Shown here: positions 62,429 through 64,000 of the stretch, piece after piece
How the letters are laid out: every line of letters starts with the position of its first letter
Position numbering within the stretch: the stretch's first letter is position 1
Source: Janthinobacterium sp. TB1-E2
Lineage (GTDB): Bacteria > Pseudomonadota > Gammaproteobacteria > Burkholderiales > Burkholderiaceae_D
DNA length: 64,000 nt
Direction of reading: 5' to 3'
Assembly (NCBI RefSeq): GCF_036885605.1
Contig: NZ_CP142523.1
Location: 4,588,001 to 4,652,000 of the forward strand
The notes under the pieces: generated by a model
What the model was told of the DNA's origin: nothing
Databases searched by the model: none
What the model saw: the letters and a program-made list of their open reading frames with translations, nothing else
Position numbers and translations under genes: made by a program

Positions 62429-62626
62429 CTTTGTTTCGAAAAATACTTCGCTTGGCAGAAGATAATTGCGCTCAAATCAACAATTTATAAGATATCGATC
62501 CAGTAGCAGCCGCTGACTACCTGCCGAGCGGTATGCAAACGATAACGACTGGACATGAGCAAAAGGAATTGAACAACCGGAAATATTACAAAGGCATATT
62601 GATTACAAAGGCATATTGCCCGGACC

Positions 62627-64000
62627 TTAACGCAGCTGCGGCCTTTCTATCCTTTGTGCCCTGCTGCGTGTTTCCCGTTCAATTTCGCTGCGCCGCTGAC
62701 GCTCTGCTTCGGCGGCAGGAGACTGGAATATCTGCATCTGCGTGGCATTTTCTTGCCGTTCTACTTGCTGGAGTTTAGCTGTCGCCGCCTCGGCCGACAT
62801 TTTCAAGGTCGCCACCTCCAGGCTGGCCGCATCCTGCCGCAACGAAGCTACTTTTTCCATGTTGCGCACCAGTTGCAGCGACGACTCGCGGTAAGCAACC
62901 GTGTCGAGCCACACCGGAATGGCCGGCATCGACGGCGCCTGGTCCTCTTGGGCGGCAGGCAGCGGCGTATCGGGATGCCCAGCGTGCGGAAGCGCATGCG
63001 ACCAATCCATGGCATCTGAACGTATCAGCAACTCCGCGCGGCCTTGTGCCAGCAGTTTGTCGCGCAGTTCCTTTTCTGCCTGCAGATAAAAGGCATCGAT
63101 GCCGGCGCTCTGCGCCAGCGCCGCGGAAGCAATGCTCCTCAGATTGGCGGCGGCCAGCAGGTCTGCAGTCAGCAGCCATTGCTCGGCGCTGGGCAAGCGC
63201 TTGATGGGCTCGCCAAGAGCGGCGTGCGCGACAGCCGCCAGTTGCGCATTGAGCTGGTCGGGATCATGCTGTAATGCCGCGATTTTTTCAGCATTGGCAG
63301 GATCGCCCAGGTACTGGGCCAGGCCGGTCGTCACCTTGATGGCATTGCGCTGGTGGCCCGTACGCAGACGGGACAAGTCAGGCACCAGCACGCGTACCGT
63401 TTGCTCCGAGGGTAAATCGCTTTTTAAGGTGAATTCGTAGGCGTTTTCATCGGCATCGACGCGCAGCGTAACGGTCAGCAACTCAGTGGAGTTGCCATTG
63501 ATCAGCTGCGGACTTGCGCCAGGCGAAACCAGCAAGGAACGGCTGGACTTTTTCCCGATCCAGTACTTCATGTGGGCACGCCCCGTATTCATCAGGCGGA
63601 CGTTTTCCTCGGGCGCGCCCAAGGTGAAAATATAACTATTCTCGTCACGCTGAAAATCGGGCAGCTCCAGCTGGGCACTCATCTGCAGCGGCAGCACATG
63701 CTCGGTCAACTGCCCGGACAGAAACATGTAGGCAGGATGCGTAGCCCGATCGGGCTTGACGAGCGAAATGTGATCCGCATTATCGATCGCCACCGGACGC
63801 CCGTCGCACACGCGCGTCGCGCTTCCCCACTGCACGATGCGCACGCCCCCCACATCAGCCGTTTCATAGGCGCAGCCGACGCGCGGCTTGGCCGCAAGGC
63901 TGGCCCAATCGTCGCTAAGCTGCTTGAGCATGTCATTGCTGTCGACTGGCCTCAAGTTCGACAGCGCAGGATTGCTCGCCACCAGCCCTGCCAGTTGCGC
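62627..64000 (-). CDS. hypothetical protein (partial, N-terminus at or beyond the window edge)
   Basis: An open frame of about 457 codons that reaches the right edge without a stop. A GTG at 63982 (ASNPALSNLRPV) is the first usable start inside the window, but the codons before it (AQLAGL) read naturally, so the true start may lie outside. The N-terminal half has beta-rich segments (VGGVRIVQWGSATRVCDGRP, LLTVTLRVDADENAYEFTLKSD). The middle is helical with many Ala/Gln, and the last 90 residues form a charged coiled coil (ASLRQDAASLEVATLKMSAEAATAKLQQ, then an Arg-rich tail). I recognise no domain. The nearest neighbour is the MFS exporter gene on the same strand, 242 bases away. Confidence 0.6.
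   Translation of the reverse strand, partial: AQLAGLVASNPALSNLRPVDSNDMLKQLSDDWASLAAKPRVGCAYETADVGGVRIVQWGSATRVCDGRPVAIDNADHISLVKPDRATHPAYMFLSGQLTEHVLPLQMSAQLELPDFQRDENSYIFTLGAPEENVRLMNTGRAHMKYWIGKKSSRSLLVSPGASPQLINGNSTELLTVTLRVDADENAYEFTLKSDLPSEQTVRVLVPDLSRLRTGHQRNAIKVTTGLAQYLGDPANAEKIAALQHDPDQLNAQLAAVAHAALGEPIKRLPSAEQWLLTADLLAAANLRSIASAALAQSAGIDAFYLQAEKELRDKLLAQGRAELLIRSDAMDWSHALPHAGHPDTPLPAAQEDQAPSMPAIPVWLDTVAYRESSLQLVRNMEKVASLRQDAASLEVATLKMSAEAATAKLQQVERQENATQMQIFQSPAAEAERQRRSEIERETRSRAQRIERPQLR

Overview
The window looks like chromosome of a high-GC betaproteobacterium of the Burkholderiales, most likely Oxalobacteraceae (Janthinobacterium/Massilia/Duganella type). This rests on protein character, on gene order (lplT | alr-radA; tsaB-rimI-udg-DUF1853; dapC-dapD ... 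yffB-dapE-prmB) and on GTCGGATTA/TAATCCGAC palindromes of the kind scattered through such genomes. Taxonomy is inference; no rRNA or tRNA gene is visible. I see no insertion sequence, prophage or CRISPR array.

Layout. 0-1 kb: the start of a FliD-like flagellar cap paralogue and a PilZ protein. 1-5.2 kb: radA, behind a promoter overlapped by a perfect LexA-type box, then alr and the divergent lysophospholipid transporter gene lplT. 5.2-8.3 kb: a tightly overlapping operon tsaB-rimI-uracil-DNA-glycosylase-like-DUF1853, in which the glycosylase has lost its signature motif. 8.4-15.3 kb: the lysine/peptidoglycan genes dapC, dapD and dapE with yffB and prmB, interrupted by a MORN-type protein and a FAD monooxygenase. 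15.4-25.6 kb: housekeeping and signalling genes (ABC-F ATPase, cheW, arfB, a FapA-like polymer protein, ompR-envZ), an orphan Imm26-like immunity protein, a ferritin-like protein that has lost its metal ligands, and yqhD. 25.6-29.2 kb: a TPP riboswitch in front of a TonB-dependent receptor, facing a PnuC-type permease and a NadR-like kinase, which together look like a vitamin uptake and trapping cassette.

29.2-32.3 kb is an accessory stretch (DUF2867/TetR pair, methyltransferase, two unknown proteins). 32.4-39.1 kb is a self-contained type VI secretion module: VgrG, a Tle5-type phospholipase D effector and a Sel1-repeat lipoprotein that is the probable immunity protein, bounded by terminator-like hairpins. 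39.1-46.1 kb holds an S46 dipeptidyl-peptidase and a two-gene operon of a CheB-CheR-PAS fusion and a PAS histidine kinase. 46.2-55.3 kb is a four-gene MdtABC-type RND efflux operon with its outer-membrane factor, every junction a 4-base ATGA overlap. 55.7-62.4 kb carries a GNAT acetyltransferase, SppA, a sodium:solute symporter, a YeeE/YedE transporter and an MFS exporter whose ribosome binding site lies inside a perfect hairpin. The right edge cuts an unrecognised protein.

The least expected items are the SD-sequestering hairpin, the LexA box on radA, the two catalytically degenerate enzymes, the riboswitch-receptor-permease-kinase cassette and the VgrG-Tle5-Sel1 cassette. All functional claims come from reading the sequence without database searches.
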